DNA from: Kiloniella spongiae
GTDB lineage: Bacteria; Pseudomonadota; Alphaproteobacteria; Kiloniellales; Kiloniellaceae
Direction of reading: 5' to 3'
Length of the DNA: 64,000 nt
NCBI RefSeq assembly: GCF_001026905.1
Contig: NZ_LAQL01000003.1
Span: 1 to 64,000 of the forward strand
Shown here: piece by piece, positions 35,671 to 45,131 of the stretch
How positions within the stretch are numbered: position 1 is the stretch's first letter
Layout: each line of letters starts with the position of its first letter
The notes under the pieces: generated by a model
Database searches by the model: none
What the model was told of the DNA's origin: nothing
Seen by the model: the letters and a program-made list of their open reading frames with translations, nothing else
Translations under genes and position numbers: made by a program

Positions 35671-37644
35671 TTAATTCGTTGCGTTAACCAGCTGTTTGTA
35701 AATTTTCGGCAGGGCCTGAGAGAGCCGGGCGGCATTACCGACGATGTGATAAGCACCGCGTCCGAAGATAGTGGGGAAATAATCTTTGGCTTCTTGATCG
35801 ATTGTGACGCCAAAGACCGTGATACCTTTGCGACGGCACTCTTGTACTGCTTTTCGTGCGTCTTCAATACCATAACGGCCTTCGTAATAATCAACGTCGT
35901 TGGGTTTCCCGTCGGTCAGGATCAGCAAGAGTTTCTGTTTGTTGGGCCGTACGTCCAGCTCTTCGGCCATGACTCTGATAGCGGCACCAATACGGGTATA
36001 ATAACCGGGTTTGAGTGCGCCAATGCGTTGCATAACCTTATCATTAAGCGGTTCTTCAAAACCCTTTACCCGATCAATTCGAACATAATGGCGTTTGCGA
36101 GAGGTAAAGGTGTGGATGGATAAATCATCACCTGCTGCATCCAGACCATTGGCCAGAATGGCGAGAGACTCTTTCTCTACATCAATCACGCGGCGATCAT
36201 CCAGCCAACTGTCTGTTGAGAGAGAAACGTCCATCAGGATAGAAACCGCAATATCACGATCAATCTTGCGCGTGTTGAGATATATCCGGTCCGAACAGAT
36301 CCCGCTTGCCTTTAAGTCGCCTTGTGCCCTAACCAAAGCTTCAATATCGAGGTCATTGCCTTCAGGTTGTGCCCGTAAAAGTTTGCGATCATTTTTGAAG
36401 GCTTCAAACTGCCGTCGGACCAGACGAATACGTTTGCCAACTTCTTTCCCCAGTTCCCATCCCGTATCTTCATCAGAGGCTTCCCGCATGGTAATGGCGC
36501 AGTAGTTTGGTAAGAAGGTATTTTTGCGATAGTGCCATTCGTGAACGGTTCGTTTTGCTTCTATTCGGCTTTCATCCAATTCGTTTGCCGGTAAGTCCAG
36601 ATCCATTTTGATCTGGGTGGCAACCTTTTCTTTGGGATTGCTCAGGGTGATACGGTCAATATCATCGGCAGTTTCCAGGGCGTCTTCTTCTTCGTCTTCT
36701 TTGATATTCCTGTCTAAATTGATAACGTCAGACACGGCCATAAGTTTGTCGTAAACACTGACAAAAAAGCCATCTCCTTTTTTTGTCTGGTCCAGTTCCT
36801 GGCGCTCTGCGCGACGTTTTTTTTTATCCCGGGATTGTTTGTTCGCACCGCCGCCGCTTTCTGTTTCAGAAGAGCTATTTGTACTGGCTGTCGGGATGAT
36901 TTCACCCCAGAGGGGAACGGGCAGGAAAGGTTGATAATTTTGCCTGGCTTGTTCAAAGTCGCTGAGGTCCAGATTAGTTAAGGATGGACATTGGATAATG
37001 GCAAGGTACAGCTTTGCGCGTTCAGAAAAAGTGTCGATCAGTTCTTGCGTATCCTGGGATAGTAAATAAAGGATGACATCTTCAAGGTCTCGTTCCTGAT
37101 CGGGCAGATAATCCCGTTTGGGACGCAATTCCAGTAAATTTTCGCAAAGCGATCCATAGACTTTCTGTAAGCCCGGTAGTTCGCCCAAAAGAAACTGGGA
37201 AACCTGATGCGTCTGACGAATAAAAAGAATATCGGCTAATAAGGGATTAGCCACATCAATAGGTTTTTCATTTTGATGCTGAGAAAAGAAAGCGGCCAGC
37301 CAGAGATAAAGATCTCGATTGAGTGATTTTTGCGGAAAAAGACAAATCTGATCCGGCAACATCATGGTACGACCATCGAGGGTCGGGCGGGCAAGCTTTT
37401 CGATGTCTATGCCCAACTTCTGGCGAAATGAAAGGCGGTGGTTTGATTTTTCATTGCCACTGGCGGCAATCTCAATGGCGTTTTCCCCGCCCAAAGCACG
37501 AAAGAAGACGCTGAGTAGAACCTTAACGTCATCAAGGACAATAGCTTGATCGGTAAAAGCAGGATAGCTTTCGGTGTTGGAGATAAGCTTGTGCCATTGT
37601 CTGCCGACAAACTCTTCTACCTCTATCAATTCCATTATGCCCAT
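35671..37644 (-). CDS. norD: Nitric oxide reductase activation protein NorD
   Basis: 657 residues with a C-terminal von Willebrand factor A domain. The MIDAS motif D-x-S-x-S is present (MDVSLSTDSW), followed by HTFTSRKRHYVRI and ILTDGKPNDVDYYEGRYG, which is characteristic of NorD. With NorQ (AAA+ ATPase) it forms the chaperone pair that inserts the non-haem iron of NorB. The middle has a charged, low-complexity segment (SSSETESGGGANKQSRDKK). It starts 58 bases after norQ. Confidence 0.93.
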   Translation of the reverse strand: MGIMELIEVEEFVGRQWHKLISNTESYPAFTDQAIVLDDVKVLLSVFFRALGGENAIEIAASGNEKSNHRLSFRQKLGIDIEKLARPTLDGRTMMLPDQICLFPQKSLNRDLYLWLAAFFSQHQNEKPIDVANPLLADILFIRQTHQVSQFLLGELPGLQKVYGSLCENLLELRPKRDYLPDQERDLEDVILYLLSQDTQELIDTFSERAKLYLAIIQCPSLTNLDLSDFEQARQNYQPFLPVPLWGEIIPTASTNSSSETESGGGANKQSRDKKKRRAERQELDQTKKGDGFFVSVYDKLMAVSDVINLDRNIKEDEEEDALETADDIDRITLSNPKEKVATQIKMDLDLPANELDESRIEAKRTVHEWHYRKNTFLPNYCAITMREASDEDTGWELGKEVGKRIRLVRRQFEAFKNDRKLLRAQPEGNDLDIEALVRAQGDLKASGICSDRIYLNTRKIDRDIAVSILMDVSLSTDSWLDDRRVIDVEKESLAILANGLDAAGDDLSIHTFTSRKRHYVRIDRVKGFEEPLNDKVMQRIGALKPGYYTRIGAAIRVMAEELDVRPNKQKLLLILTDGKPNDVDYYEGRYGIEDARKAVQECRRKGITVFGVTIDQEAKDYFPTIFGRGAYHIVGNAARLSQALPKIYKQLVNATN

Positions 37645-37702
37645 GGTGTGACTTTCTGCTTTTACTCTGTATTTATCTTTTAAAACCTGGGGGAGAAACC
37701 TG

Positions 37703-38485
37703 CTATCCGAAACTAACCCGAACGACTTCTTCCAGTCCCTGTTTCACGTCATATTCGTCTGTTAAAGGCTCAATCATGGCGTGACGAATGGCTTCGTCAT
37801 AACTCAACCCGGCCTGTATAAGTGTTGCGCAATAAACCAGAAGACGGGTTGAAACGCCTTCTTCCAAATCCTGACCTTTCATATCGCGTAACTTGCGGGC
37901 CAATCTGACAAGTCCCATGGTTCGATCCTGATCAAGGCCACTTTCCGTGGACACAATGCGTGTTTCGGTCTGGGCATCGGGAAAATCAAACTCGGCTGCA
38001 ATAAAGCGTTGTCGCGTACTAGGTTTGAGGTTTTTCATCATATTCTGGTAACCGGGGTTGTAGGAAACAACCAGCATGAAATCGTCCGGGGCTTCCAATA
38101 GTTCGCCTGTCCGTTCCAATGGTAAAATTCGCCGATCATCAGTTAAGGGGTGGAGGACGACGGCGACGTCTTTGCGTGCTTCGACCACTTCATCCAGATA
38201 ACAGATGCCGCCTTCGCGGACAGCCTTGGTCAAAGGACCATCTGTCCAAACCGTATCTCCACCCTTGAGAAGATACCGCCCCGTAAGGTCAGAGGCAGAA
38301 AGATCGTCATGGCAGGAAACGGTGTGAAGTGGCACGCCGATTTGATGAGCCATGTGACTGACAAAACGCGTCTTGCCACACCCTGTTGGTCCTTTGAGCA
38401 ATAAGGGAAGTTTGTTTTTGAATGCCTGTTCGAAAAGAAGGCATTCATTTGCTGTTGGTTCGTAATAAGGTTGTGACTGTGCCAT
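37703..38485 (-). CDS. norQ: AAA+ ATPase NorQ (MoxR/CbbQ type)
   Basis: 260 residues from the ATG at 38485, chosen because AGGTG lies 7 bases upstream; a GTG at 38494 is less likely. Walker A is GPTGCGKT (32-39), Walker B ICYLDEVVEARKD, sensor region VVSYNPGYQNMMKNL. It works with NorD to activate the NO reductase. It is separated from norB by 127 bases containing a strong hairpin, so its expression may differ from norCB. Confidence 0.95.
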   Translation of the reverse strand: MAQSQPYYEPTANECLLFEQAFKNKLPLLLKGPTGCGKTRFVSHMAHQIGVPLHTVSCHDDLSASDLTGRYLLKGGDTVWTDGPLTKAVREGGICYLDEVVEARKDVAVVLHPLTDDRRILPLERTGELLEAPDDFMLVVSYNPGYQNMMKNLKPSTRQRFIAAEFDFPDAQTETRIVSTESGLDQDRTMGLVRLARKLRDMKGQDLEEGVSTRLLVYCATLIQAGLSYDEAIRHAMIEPLTDEYDVKQGLEEVVRVSFG

Positions 38486-38546
38486 AACAAACACCTGTTT
38501 TAATAAATGAAATAACGAATAATTTGTCTATTTTAAATGAAGGTTG

Positions 38547-38574
38547 ATCGGGGCTCGTTTTTCCGAGCCCCGAT
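38547..38574 (-). other. Intercistronic hairpin between norB and norQ
   Basis: A perfect 11-bp stem ATCGGGGCTCG / CGAGCCCCGAT with loop TTTTTC, without a T run on the minus strand. It is followed at 38572-38600 by three copies of GATACTT at 11-bp spacing. It may stabilise the norCB message or partly terminate before norQD. Confidence 0.7.
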
Positions 38575-38612
38575 ACTTCGTCGATACTTCATAGATACTT
38601 GGGCCTGTACTG

Positions 38613-39959
38613 CTATTCAGCAGGCTGTTGAGCCGCTGCATTCACGCGCTGTGTTTCTTTTCTTGGAACAAGAAGAGCATAGACGATAATAAATGCACCA
38701 ATAACGACGACCAGACCTGAACCAAGACGCAGTTGATAGAAGAACATCATCTGATCCTGTACATCCATATAGGCCTCGCCCAGAAACCGCTGAACGTGGG
38801 ATTGGATGACCCCGGCAAAAGTCAGGGTAAAGGTCATGAAGGCAACCCCGGAAGAACAAATCCAGAAACCCCACATGTTAAGCGTCTGATTATATGGTTC
38901 GCGTCCCAGAAGTTTAGGCAAGGCATAGGTGATGATCGCCAGATTGACCATGACATAGGCACCATAGAAGGCAAGGTGACCATGGGCCGCTGTAATCTGT
39001 GTTCCGTGGCTGTAGTAATTTACGTTGGCGAGGGTATGGAGAAAACCCCAGACGCCGGCGCCAAAGAAAGCAAACACGGAACAACCAAGTGCCCAGAGGA
39101 TAGCAGCGTGGTTCGGGTGTTTTCTGCCACCTTTCCAGACCATGTAGAAGGTAAAGAGAACCATGGCGAAGAAGGGCGCAACTTCAAGTGTTGAGAAGAC
39201 AGAACCAATCCACTGCCAGTAACCGGGTGTTCCGATCCAGTAATAGTGGTGACCTGTTCCAAGCAACCCGGTGAACAGTGCCAGACTCACAATCAGATAA
39301 AGCCATTTTTCAACAATCTCACGGTCCACGCCTGTCATCTTGATCATCAAGAAGGCAAGGATAGATGCCATGATCAACTCCCAAACGCCTTCTACCCATA
39401 GGTGGACTACGAACCACCAGAACACCTTATCGAGAACGAGGTTGACTGGATTGTAGAAAGCAAAGAGGAAGAGCAGGGCAACCATCCACAGACCTATGAT
39501 AAGGACCATGGAAACGGCTGTCTTTCTGCCTTTGAGGACTGTCATGCTGAGATTGAAGAGGAAGATCAGCATCACGCCGACAATGGCGATTTTGATCCAT
39601 AATGGTTGTTCGAGAAATTCACGTCCGCCATGAACCCCGAAGATATACCCAACGATCGCTGCTGCACCACCGCCAAGAAACAGCCAGAACTGCAGCTTTG
39701 CAAGGAAAGGGCTGTAGATCTCGGTTTCAGCTTCTTCGGGAACCAGATAATAAGCAGCCCCCATAAAACCCATCAGCAGCCAAACAATAAGGCTGTTGGT
39801 GTGAATCATACGAATAATGTTAAAGGGAAGTGTTTCCGCCAAAAGATTTGGCCACACATAAACGGCCCCGGCCAAGGCCCCGAAGGTTACCTGGGAAAGG
39901 AATAAGACAAGTGCTCCGACAAAATAGTAGAGCGCGACTTTTTGAGTTTGATATTTCAT
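38613..39959 (-). CDS. norB: Nitric oxide reductase large subunit (cNOR)
   Basis: About 448 residues and 12 TM helices. The haem-copper-oxidase-like core is visible: IHTNSLIVWLLMGF (His), WFVVHLWVEGVWELI (FeB His and the conserved Glu residues), TGHHYYWIG (FeB His pair), and THGHLAFYGAYVM. It reduces 2 NO to N2O with electrons from NorC. Start at 39959 (AAGGA upstream) gives the usual MKYQTQKVAL N-terminus; an ATG at 39980 overlaps the norC stop as ATGA and would add 7 residues. Confidence 0.96.
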   Translation of the reverse strand: MKYQTQKVALYYFVGALVLFLSQVTFGALAGAVYVWPNLLAETLPFNIIRMIHTNSLIVWLLMGFMGAAYYLVPEEAETEIYSPFLAKLQFWLFLGGGAAAIVGYIFGVHGGREFLEQPLWIKIAIVGVMLIFLFNLSMTVLKGRKTAVSMVLIIGLWMVALLFLFAFYNPVNLVLDKVFWWFVVHLWVEGVWELIMASILAFLMIKMTGVDREIVEKWLYLIVSLALFTGLLGTGHHYYWIGTPGYWQWIGSVFSTLEVAPFFAMVLFTFYMVWKGGRKHPNHAAILWALGCSVFAFFGAGVWGFLHTLANVNYYSHGTQITAAHGHLAFYGAYVMVNLAIITYALPKLLGREPYNQTLNMWGFWICSSGVAFMTFTLTFAGVIQSHVQRFLGEAYMDVQDQMMFFYQLRLGSGLVVVIGAFIIVYALLVPRKETQRVNAAAQQPAE

Positions 39960-39976
39960 GTGATCGTTTCCTTGGC

Positions 39977-40432
39977 TCATCCTTCATCGTTTGGTGGCCA
40001 ATCCTGGGTATCGATCCCGTTGGTCCACTTGAAGAATTCGACAAGAGCATCCAATTCCTCTTCATTAAGGTCGAAATTCGGCATCTGGCGACGGCCTTCG
40101 ATACCTGTTGGCTGCGATTTCATCCATTCCTTGATGTAATCGGCTGCGCCTTCTGCATCTTCTTCACCCCCGCGACGCGCCCAGACGTTCCCAAGCTCTG
40201 GCGCAAAGTAAGCGCCTTCGCCAAGAAGGGTGTGACAGTTAATACAGGAATGCCGTTCCCATACTTCTTTACCAAGGGCAACTTGCTCGTTGATTTCTTC
40301 CGCATTTGATGTTTCAGGATCAGTTGCGTAGTAAACAGAATCAATGACGAGACCAATAAAGATCACGGCAAAGAAGATAGTCCCTCCGTAGAAGATGTTC
40401 CGGGCGGCGCTGATTGATAAGCGCTCATTCAT
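39977..40432 (-). CDS. norC: Nitric oxide reductase cytochrome c subunit
   Basis: 151 residues: one N-terminal TM anchor (IFYGGTIFFAVIFIGLVIDS) and one haem motif CINCH in the typical SCINCHTLLGEGAYFAPEL context; a Met in RRQMPNFDL supplies the axial ligand. It passes electrons from periplasmic donors to NorB. It is the first gene of the minus-strand nor operon, with an FNR/Dnr box about 110 bases upstream. Confidence 0.96.
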   Translation of the reverse strand: MNERLSISAARNIFYGGTIFFAVIFIGLVIDSVYYATDPETSNAEEINEQVALGKEVWERHSCINCHTLLGEGAYFAPELGNVWARRGGEEDAEGAADYIKEWMKSQPTGIEGRRQMPNFDLNEEELDALVEFFKWTNGIDTQDWPPNDEG

Positions 40433-40506
40433 AATGGATCTCCCAACTTGCTAGACGGATGCGAAAGACCACGACTGAATGCCATCAGTCTCTCCACCTG
40501 TCCTTA

Positions 40507-40548
40507 TAGATACATACAGGCGACATCTTTAGATTTGACGATGGTCAA
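40507..40548 (-). promoter_or_regulatory. FNR/Dnr-type promoter of norCB
   Basis: TTGAC-GATG-GTCAA (40535-40548) is a perfectly symmetrical FNR/Dnr/NnrR box. Read towards norC, a -10-like TATCTA (40512-40507) is at exactly the distance of a class II activated promoter with the box centred at -41.5. NO- or low-oxygen-dependent activation is expected. Confidence 0.8.
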
Positions 40549-40740
40549 GTCGGCAAGCTGATCGGGCGATATTAATATGATTTTTTGATTGCGGAATTCT
40601 AATGTCAAAAATGTAAGAGATTTGGGTGTGTTCAAAGGTTATTCAATAGTGCGACAAAATGTTCCAATTTTGTTTTATTGTTTTAAAAACAGTATCTTAA
40701 GTTACTCTTTCTCTGCAAAAATTAAGGGTTTTTAGTCTTC

Positions 40741-40754
40741 TTGCTCAAAGTCAA
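40741..40754 (+). promoter_or_regulatory. Possible FNR/Dnr box for nirK
   Basis: TTGCT-CAAA-GTCAA differs from the TTGAY-N4-RTCAA consensus at one position. It is centred about 149 bases before the nirK start; the expected -10 position holds TAATCC, a weak match. Confidence 0.45.
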
Positions 40755-40896
40755 ATCACTGATAGGAAATTTGAATTAATCCTTAAGCGTGAGTTGATAT
40801 TAGGACGGCTCGCGATCAGAGGCCTATCCCTTCCTGTAAACCCAAGGGGTCACAAGAGTTCCGACAGAGATTGGGACCTTATCTAGGAGCAAGATT

Positions 40897-42093
40897 ATGG
40901 AAAACAACAACGACAAAACAATGGATCGTCGCAGCTTCTTGCGAGGAACAACACTGGCATCAGGGGCAGCCTTGGGTGCAATTACACTCGCAGGTAATGC
41001 TGGCGCAGCAGGTACAACGGCCCCGACAGTTTTAGGGGATGACCAGATTGCCAGCGCGGAAGTAAAAGTCGCCCCGTCTTTGAGCGAAGCAGAAATTGCA
41101 AAGTTGCCACGCGTTAAACAGGAAATGGTGGCACCACCTTTTGCACCGAAACATGATCTGATCGCGAAAGGTGGTCCGAAGGTTGTCGAAGTCACTCTTA
41201 CTATTGAAGAAATGCCGTGGCAGATTGACGATGAGGCTGAAACCATTGCCCTGACTTTCCACGGAAGTGTTCCTGGCCCATTGATTGTGGTTCATGAAGG
41301 TGATTATGTAGAAGTCACATTGGAAAACCCGGAAACCAACGCGATGGAACACAACGTTGATTTCCATGCATCAACAGGTGCTTTGGGGGGCGGCGGACTG
41401 ACGCATGTCTTGCCGGGTGAAACAGCTGTTATGCGTTGGAAAGCAACGAAACCAGGTGCTTTCGTTTATCACTGCGCGCCAGGTGGATCTATGATTCCCT
41501 ACCATGTGATCAAAGGTATGAATGGTGCTGTTGTTGTTCTGCCGCGTGATGGTTTGACCGATGGTCGTGGTAAAGCGATTACATACGACAAAATGTACTA
41601 CATCGGGGAACAGGATTTTTACGTACCAAAAGACGAAAACGGTGAGTATATGAAATTCACCGAAGCTGGAGAAGATTTCTCTGAAGTTATGGAGCTTGCT
41701 CGTGGCTTGATCCCGACACACGAAGTCTTCAACGGTAAGGTTGGGGCCTTGACAGGTGATGGTGCCATGAAGGCCAAAGTCGGGGAAAAAGTTCTCTTTA
41801 TCCATTCCCAAGCAAACAGAGACTGCCGTCCGCACCTTATTGGTGGACATTGGAACTATTCCTGGGAAGCTGGATCTTTTGATGATATCGCGGGACGGGG
41901 ACATGAAACAGCTATTATTCGTGGCGGATCAGCCGGGGTCTTTCATTACGAATTCCTGCAACCGGGCGTCTATGCTTATGTGAATCATAATCTGATCGAA
42001 GCAACTGAACTTGGTGCTGTCGGACATATGGTTGTTGAGGGCGAGTGGGATGACGATCTCATGAAGGAGATTAAGAAAGGTGGCACGAGTTAA
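40897..42093 (+). CDS. nirK: Copper-containing nitrite reductase
   Basis: 398 residues with a Tat signal ([13 protein letters not shown]). Type 1 copper ligands His152, Cys193, His203 and Met208 and type 2 ligands His157 and His192 are in place ([29 protein letters not shown]); the third T2 His lies in the [10 protein letters not shown] region. It reduces nitrite to NO in the periplasm. AGGAG precedes the ATG. Together with NorCB in the opposite direction it provides the NO2- to N2O steps; no nar, nap or nos genes are in the window. Confidence 0.96.
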   Translation: MENNNDKTMDRRSFLRGTTLASGAALGAITLAGNAGAAGTTAPTVLGDDQIASAEVKVAPSLSEAEIAKLPRVKQEMVAPPFAPKHDLIAKGGPKVVEVTLTIEEMPWQIDDEAETIALTFHGSVPGPLIVVHEGDYVEVTLENPETNAMEHNVDFHASTGALGGGGLTHVLPGETAVMRWKATKPGAFVYHCAPGGSMIPYHVIKGMNGAVVVLPRDGLTDGRGKAITYDKMYYIGEQDFYVPKDENGEYMKFTEAGEDFSEVMELARGLIPTHEVFNGKVGALTGDGAMKAKVGEKVLFIHSQANRDCRPHLIGGHWNYSWEAGSFDDIAGRGHETAIIRGGSAGVFHYEFLQPGVYAYVNHNLIEATELGAVGHMVVEGEWDDDLMKEIKKGGTS

Positions 42094-42158
42094 AGAAGAA
42101 AGAGTGAGGTAAGAGAGGTAGTTTGGTTCTGGCTTGTCCGGACTGATCGGGAGATTGG

Positions 42159-42950
42159 ATGATGAACAGTCGATATATCGTTCTAGGCTTATTTTTTGGA
42201 CTTGCTGTTGCAAGCGGTGCTCTTTTGTTTGGCAAGGTTACCGAACAAAAGGGTAAGCTGGATGTGGTAATGGCTGAAACCCCGAAATTTCATCCGAGAT
42301 TGGTCAGGATAGAACTGGAGCCAAACGCCACCTCAAGTTATACAGATCGCAAGACGATTTTTGTGACCTATTCAGAAGTGACAATCGGGCATTGGCAAGC
42401 CTGTTACGATGATGGAGGGTGTAGTTATCAGCCCAAAATGCGGGAGAATGAAACACCTCAGCATCCTGTAACAAAAGTCAGTTATTTCGACACGGAAGAA
42501 TTTATCCGCTGGATTTCTCTCAAAACGGGTCAAACATTTCGGCTACCGTTGGAATCAGAATGGAATTATTTTTCTCGCGATGTAATTAGCCCGTCAGAAA
42601 AACTTTTTGATGATCCCCGACTGGCTTGGGCGGCAGATTACGTAACCTTTAGCAATCGTCCAAAATCAAGCAAGACCAAAATTGTTGGTGGATATGGTAC
42701 AAATCAATATGGCTTGGTTGACCTGAAGGGAAATGTCTGGGAATGGACGCAAACCTGTTGGAGTACAGATTATAGCGACCTGACAACCTCAAAAGAACGT
42801 AGCGAAGCCTGTGGTGGTGTTCGTATTATGCAGGGGGAACATAGATCTTATCAGTCAGAGTTGATCCGGGATCCCAAAATTGGCGGGTGTTCAGTTGGGT
42901 CCCCGCCAAACAATGTGGGCTTTCGCCTTGTATTGGAACAGGCGGCGTAA
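42159..42950 (+). CDS. nirV: NirV, formylglycine-generating-enzyme-like protein
   Basis: 263 residues, N-terminal membrane anchor or signal (YIVLGLFFGLAVASGALLFG), then the SUMF1/FGE-sulfatase fold: TYSEVTIGHWQACYDDGGC, HPVTKVSYFDTEEFIRW, FRLPLESEWNYFSR, YGLVDLKGNVWEWT and a C-terminal NNVGFRLVLE. NirV is commonly encoded beside nirK; its role in nitrite reductase maturation is not settled. It follows nirK by 65 bases, with GGGAG upstream. Confidence 0.9.
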   Translation: MMNSRYIVLGLFFGLAVASGALLFGKVTEQKGKLDVVMAETPKFHPRLVRIELEPNATSSYTDRKTIFVTYSEVTIGHWQACYDDGGCSYQPKMRENETPQHPVTKVSYFDTEEFIRWISLKTGQTFRLPLESEWNYFSRDVISPSEKLFDDPRLAWAADYVTFSNRPKSSKTKIVGGYGTNQYGLVDLKGNVWEWTQTCWSTDYSDLTTSKERSEACGGVRIMQGEHRSYQSELIRDPKIGGCSVGSPPNNVGFRLVLEQAA

Positions 42951-42990
42951 CTGGATTAATAGCTGTGATGAAAGTTTATCCTGAATTATG

Positions 42991-43569
42991 TCACTCTTTT
43001 TCAAGAAGCAAAACCTGATAATCATCAACCTGATCACTGTGGCTATCACAGTTAGTATGACAAGCATTATTGCTTACTTTTGTGCCTGAAATACATCGCC
43101 ATCCGCGCTCAGACAGAACGTCTCTGAATTTATCCGGAAAACGATTTATCTCTACCCCGAAGCAATCCGCATCAAGTGATGTATCCATGAAACGTAATAC
43201 TTCCAGAAAATCATCGGGGTACCTAAAAGCCCGCACGTTGATGGTGATGATATCGCCCGTGAAGCTAAAAATAGCTTTTGCCGTGTTCGTTGTCTTTTCT
43301 TTTTTAATCGATGTTTGGTCGCGATAGATGTGAAAAAGCCAACCGTCGGCGTTTTCTTTGCGATCAATGATACATCCCAACTGGGTCAGTTTCAGGCGTA
43401 AGGGGATAGGATCGAAGTTTGATTGCAGCATGACCTGGCTTTCTTTTTGGGAGGCAAAGAGAGCATCGATGACGACATCTACAGGAATACGGCCTTCTGC
43501 AATTATTTCTTCAACTCTTAAATAGTGACAATTTGCACTATCATCGTCGGAAGTTTGTTTGTTATCCAT
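42991..43569 (-). CDS. DUF2249-like protein
   Basis: 192 residues. The N-terminal half follows the DUF2249 pattern: VDALF-type start, FDPIPLRLKLTQLGC and a late DGWLFHIYR. The C-terminal half is an unrecognised alpha/beta region with many Cys and His at the end (CHTNCDSHSD). DUF2249 proteins often accompany denitrification and NO-response genes. It follows the second Crp/Fnr gene by 29 bases on the same strand, so it is the last gene of the regulatory operon. Confidence 0.68.
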   Translation of the reverse strand: MDNKQTSDDDSANCHYLRVEEIIAEGRIPVDVVIDALFASQKESQVMLQSNFDPIPLRLKLTQLGCIIDRKENADGWLFHIYRDQTSIKKEKTTNTAKAIFSFTGDIITINVRAFRYPDDFLEVLRFMDTSLDADCFGVEINRFPDKFRDVLSERGWRCISGTKVSNNACHTNCDSHSDQVDDYQVLLLEKE

Positions 43570-43598
43570 AACAGATCTGTCCTGTATAAATCTTGATG

Positions 43599-44330
43599 TT
43601 AAGCTGACATCAAAAGCTTATTGTCATCAAAAACATAACCAAACCCTGCGCAATAGAGGCGTAATTTTTCCGGGTCTGTGATGATGACTTCCTGTCCTTC
43701 GCAAACGATCCCGGCATCTTCGAGGCGGCGTAAAACCCGTGAAAAACTGGCGGGATCAATGCCGATGTTACTGGCCATGGTTTGTTTGCAACGGGGAAGG
43801 TTGCCCGACCCTTTCCATTTATTACTTTCGTAAAGGGAAAGTAATTTCGATGCGACCCGTTGGCAGGGAGAGAGGCTTTTTAATATTTTGATTTCACTGA
43901 TTAAAAATTGCTGTCGCTTGATAAGGGCGCTCAACAGATGAAGAGACGCTTCTGGATCGCTTGAGATTTTTTTCTCAAAGGTGGTTTTAGAAACTTTAAC
44001 AATGCGCGATTTTGGCATTGCGGTGCCGTTAATGGGAAACTCGCCAAGACCAAGCATGGCTGCTTCGGCAAAACTCTCGCCTGGTTCAACAATACGCACA
44101 AGGCTCTGAGCACCATCGGCGGTTAAAATGGTCAGATGGACTTCGCCGGACAAGAGAATATAAAAACCGTCTGCCTCATCCCCTGACATGAAAAGATCAG
44201 TCTGGTTTTCGTAGAAGGTTCCAGATGTGTTTTCAAAAAGCCCCTGTAAAAGATAAGAGGGGAGTTGAGAGAAAATCGCGACATTGCTCAGGGTATGAAG
44301 CTCTTTATCCCCGATTTTAAAATGTTTCAT
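43599..44330 (-). CDS. Crp/Fnr-family regulator (Dnr/NnrR-like), second copy
   Basis: 243 residues from the ATG at 44330 (GAGG 8 bases upstream); a frame start at 44375 lies within the preceding gene and is not supported. Cyclic-nucleotide-binding fold (about 20-135) with FYILLSGEVHLTIL and GESFAEAAMLG; dimerisation helix; helix-turn-helix MASNIGIDPASFSRVLRRLE. There are no N-terminal Fe-S cysteines, so it is not oxygen-sensing FNR; Dnr-type NO sensing through haem is likely. It is 23 bases after the upstream Crp/Fnr gene. Confidence 0.88.
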   Translation of the reverse strand: MKHFKIGDKELHTLSNVAIFSQLPSYLLQGLFENTSGTFYENQTDLFMSGDEADGFYILLSGEVHLTILTADGAQSLVRIVEPGESFAEAAMLGLGEFPINGTAMPKSRIVKVSKTTFEKKISSDPEASLHLLSALIKRQQFLISEIKILKSLSPCQRVASKLLSLYESNKWKGSGNLPRCKQTMASNIGIDPASFSRVLRRLEDAGIVCEGQEVIITDPEKLRLYCAGFGYVFDDNKLLMSA

Positions 44331-44353
44331 GTTATGAGCCTCTACCTTGTGCT

Positions 44354-45048
44354 TTAGGCAAATGAATAGCCGCAATAATCCGCAAGCTCTTCGATGTCGG
44401 TTATAACGACTTTATTACCCGGTTGCGTATTTACACCGATTTTTTTCAGTTTGGCAAAGGTACGGGACAAGGTTTCTGGCGACATTCCAAGCTTGTCCGC
44501 GATGATACGTTTGTCGTAAGGCAGAGTAATGATGTCGCCACCTTCATCCTTGCCTGAAAGTTCTATCAAAAACATGCTCAGACGTTCCGCTGTCGATCGC
44601 ATTTTAAGATCGGCGATTTGGGTCATAAGCGAATGCATGTTGAGGGAAATACTGCCCATCATACGAAAAAGAAGGGCGGGATCTTCTAGTAAAATTCGCC
44701 TGAGGACATCACCGGGAATAACCCGTGTTTCGACGTCATCTAGCGCAACGCAAGTAAAGTTGTTCAGGGCCGAGGTGGTAATTGATTCCTCGCCAAAGGC
44801 GCTGCCTGGACCCAGAACATCAATAGTAGATTTTTTATCGCCACAGGTGGAATTCAATAATAGACGAACATAACCGTCTTCGAGAACATAAAAATTTTCG
44901 GCTTTTTCGCCGAACTTGAGAATGGTTGCCCCAGCTTGAAAAGTTTCTATACGACTAAGCGGTAAGAGAACTTTTTTTTTTCTGCGGTCAGCTCAAGAAA
45001 AGGAGAATGAAAATGGTTCTCCCTGGATGTATGCGTATGTTGCGGCAT
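44354..45048 (-). pseudogene. Crp/Fnr-family regulator frameshifted at an A10 run
   Basis: The gene begins at ATG 45048 with a strong AAGGAGAG 8 bases upstream and reads MPQHTHTSRENHFHSPF, LELTAE and three Lys. Then a run of ten A (44981-44972 on the coding strand) puts the reading out of frame, giving a 33-residue product. From the run onward the next frame encodes the rest of a normal Crp/Fnr protein without interruption: VLLPLSRIETFQAGATIL, FYVLEDGYVRLLL, GPGSAFGEESI and helix-turn-helix IIADKLGMSPETLSRTFAKL. Eight or eleven A would restore a 230-residue protein. Promoter, ribosome site and both parts are intact, so the cause could be a recent indel, phase variation, transcriptional slippage or an assembly error. 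Confidence 0.85.
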
Positions 45049-45131
45049 GCCGATTGCTCTCCTTCTCCGGGTATATTCTGGCACCGGACATAGTTTGGGT
45101 ACAGGGCATAACTGGGCACTGATTTCGAAAG

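Larger units (their letters stand above)
40433..40896. other. Divergent norC-nirK control region
   Basis: 464 bases between the divergent norC and nirK genes. Besides the norC box and the weaker nirK box it is AT-rich, without an ORF. Confidence 0.6.
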
